In this document: in pieces, positions 4,835 through 6,352 of the stretch
How the letters are laid out: every line of letters begins with the position of its first letter
Numbering within the stretch: the stretch's first letter is position 1
Source: an uncultured Gemmiger sp.
Lineage (GTDB): Bacteria > Bacillota > Clostridia > Oscillospirales > Ruminococcaceae
Length of the DNA stretch: 6,352 nt
Assembly: GCA_944382805.1 (NCBI GenBank)
Contig: CALWNS010000040.1
Location: 1 to 6,352 of the forward strand
Direction: 5' to 3'
Position numbers and translations under genes: made by a program
The notes under the pieces: generated by a model
The model's input: only the letters and a program-made list of their open reading frames with translations
Told to the model about the DNA's origin: nothing
The model's database searches: none

Positions 4835-6352
4835 TCAGTGCGCGGCGGCGTCGCGGTGCAGGGTGGCCACGTCCACCAGCTCCATGCGGCTGATGTCATG
4901 GTCGCCGCGCAGCGCGTCCACCAGCAGGCGGGCGGTATCCAGCGCCGTGATGCAGGGGATGGACAGTTCGGTCGCCTTGCGGCGGAACTTGACCGAATCG
5001 CGGTGCGGGTCGCGGCCGTGGGGGCTGGTGGAGATGATGTAATCGACCAGGCCGCTTTCCAGCAGGTCGATGGCGTTTGGGCGCTCGCCGCTCATCTGGC
5101 GCACCACGCTGCAGGGGATCATCTGGCTGTTCAGGTAGCGCGCCGTGCCGGCGGTGCCGTAGATCTTGTAGCCGTAATCGTGCAGTTTCCAGGCCAGCTC
5201 GGCGGCCTCCGGCTTGTCGGCGTCCTTGACCGTGATGATCACGCAGGAGCCGGGGCCGGGCACCTTGAACTGGTAGCCGGCCGCCACCAGGCCCTTGATC
5301 ATGGCTTCGTGGAAGGTGGGGGCGATGCCCAGCACCTCGCCGGTGGACTTCATTTCGGGGCCGAGCATGGTGTCCACGCCGTGCAGCTTGAGGAAGCTGT
5401 ACACCGGCACCTTGACCGCATAATAGGGGCTTTGGCCGCCGCGCCACAGGCCGGTGCCGTAGCCCATATCGCGCAGCTTTTCGCCCAGCGTGCAGCGCAC
5501 GGCCAGATCGACCATGGGCACGCCGGTGACCTTGCTGATGTAGGGCACCGTGCGGGAGGAGCGGGGGTTCACTTCGATCACATAGACCTTGCCGTCCTGC
5601 ACGGCGTACTGCACGTTGACAAGGCCCACCACCTTCAGCTCGCGCGCAAAGCGGCCGGTGTAATCGACCAGCGTATCGATGACGTGCTGGGGGAAATCGT
5701 AGGGCGGGTAGACGCAGATGGAGTCGCCGGAATGCACGCCGGTGCGCTCGATCTGCTCCATGATGCCGGGCACCAGGTAGTCCTCGCCGTCGCAGATGGC
5801 GTCCACTTCGCACTCGGTGCCATAGATGTACTTGTCCATCAGCACGGGGTGGGACATATCGACATGGGCGGTGATGACGCCCATATACTCGATGACGTCG
5901 GCCGAGTTGTAGGCCACGATCATGTTCTGGCCGCCCAGCACGTAGGACGGCCGCATGAGCACCGGGTAGCCGACCTCCTCGGCCGCCTTGAGCGCCTGTT
6001 CCAGCGTAAAGACGGTGCGGCCCTCCGGGCGGGGGATGCCGCAGCGCTCCAGCAGTTCGTCAAAGCGTTCGCGGTCCTCAGCCTCGTCGATGGCGTCCGC
6101 CGGGGTGCCCAGGATCGGCAGGCCGACTTCGTCCATATGCTTGGCCAGCTTGATGGCGGTCTGGCCGCCGAACTGCACCAGGCAGGCGTCCGGCTTTTCG
6201 GTGGCGATGACGTTGTCCACGCTTTCGGGGTTGAGCGGGTCAAAGTACAGCCGGTCGCCGGTGTCAAAGTCGGTGGAGACGGTCTCGGGGTTGTTGTTGA
6301 TGAGGATGGCCTCGCAGCCGTGCTTTTTCAGCGTCCACACCGCATGGACCGA
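4835..6352 (-). CDS. carB: Carbamoyl-phosphate synthase large subunit, C-terminal half (cut by window edge)
   Basis: About 505 C-terminal residues are present of a protein normally about 1,060-1,070 long; the 5' end lies beyond 6352. CarB makes carbamoyl phosphate from bicarbonate, ATP and glutamine-derived ammonia for arginine and pyrimidine synthesis. The fragment begins SVHAVWTLKKHG and NNNPETVSTDFDTGDRLYF, the opening of the second synthetase half (carbamate phosphorylation). The second ATP-grasp domain follows: QFGGQTAIKLA (about 61-71), VLMRPSYVLGGQNM (about 131-144), DKYIYGTECEVDA (about 173-185), and the metal-binding VIEVNPRSSRTVPYISK (about 258-274). The C-terminal MGS-like allosteric domain starts after about residue 365 and includes the YGTAGTARYL phosphate-binding loop and IPCITALDTARLL. 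The frame is intact. The stop at 4835-4837 is followed by a strong terminator, so carB is last in its operon. Whether carA precedes it cannot be seen. Confidence 0.97.
   Translation of the reverse strand, partial: SVHAVWTLKKHGCEAILINNNPETVSTDFDTGDRLYFDPLNPESVDNVIATEKPDACLVQFGGQTAIKLAKHMDEVGLPILGTPADAIDEAEDRERFDELLERCGIPRPEGRTVFTLEQALKAAEEVGYPVLMRPSYVLGGQNMIVAYNSADVIEYMGVITAHVDMSHPVLMDKYIYGTECEVDAICDGEDYLVPGIMEQIERTGVHSGDSICVYPPYDFPQHVIDTLVDYTGRFARELKVVGLVNVQYAVQDGKVYVIEVNPRSSRTVPYISKVTGVPMVDLAVRCTLGEKLRDMGYGTGLWRGGQSPYYAVKVPVYSFLKLHGVDTMLGPEMKSTGEVLGIAPTFHEAMIKGLVAAGYQFKVPGPGSCVIITVKDADKPEAAELAWKLHDYGYKIYGTAGTARYLNSQMIPCSVVRQMSGERPNAIDLLESGLVDYIISTSPHGRDPHRDSVKFRRKATELSIPCITALDTARLLVDALRGDHDISRMELVDVATLHRDAAAH

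Overview
The window is a GC-rich bacterial chromosome segment with every recognisable gene on the minus strand. Consensus sigma-A-type promoters (TATAAT with TTG-type -35 boxes), strong AGGAGG ribosome sites, a YtrA-type GntR regulator, an ECF folate S component under a tetrahydrofolate (THF) riboswitch, and U-tract terminators point to a Gram-positive Clostridia. A high-GC gut Oscillospiraceae (Subdoligranulum/Gemmiger/Faecalibacterium-like) fits best, but that placement is inference, not a database match.

Read in the direction of transcription (right to left), the layout is as follows. (1) 6352-4835: the C-terminal half of carB (carbamoyl-phosphate synthase large subunit), cut by the window edge and closed by a 14-bp terminator stem. 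(2) 4648-4226: a single-gene HU transcription unit with its own promoter and terminator. (3) 4214-3290: a folate-transport unit made of a promoter, a roughly 290-nt leader with an enlarged THF riboswitch, an antiterminator/terminator expression platform, folT, and a terminator. (4) 3293-1045: a MATE-family multidrug/Na+ antiporter-type gene followed 16 nt later by exodeoxyribonuclease III (probably one transcript), then a GC hairpin. (5) 1010-1: a gntR (YtrA subfamily) gene and a membrane protein resembling an ABC-2 permease, which runs off the left edge.

Two regulatory circuits can be read directly. The folT leader has all the outer landmarks of a class I THF aptamer (P1, GAGUAG, P2, GCGCGUU, GCGGUG, GCAUCC). 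Its P3 arm carries an extra 13-bp hairpin. The 3' part of the aptamer can alternatively pair with the 5' side of a terminator just before the folT ribosome site, which predicts shut-off of folate uptake when reduced folate is plentiful. Second, the gntR unit carries two copies of GTGTGTA-N12-TACACAC. One overlaps the -10 of the gntR promoter and the other lies between gntR and the permease, as expected for an autoregulated transporter operon.

Most genes are housekeeping. I found no CRISPR array, insertion sequence, tRNA, rRNA or novel multigene defence system. The most notable content is regulatory RNA and operator architecture.
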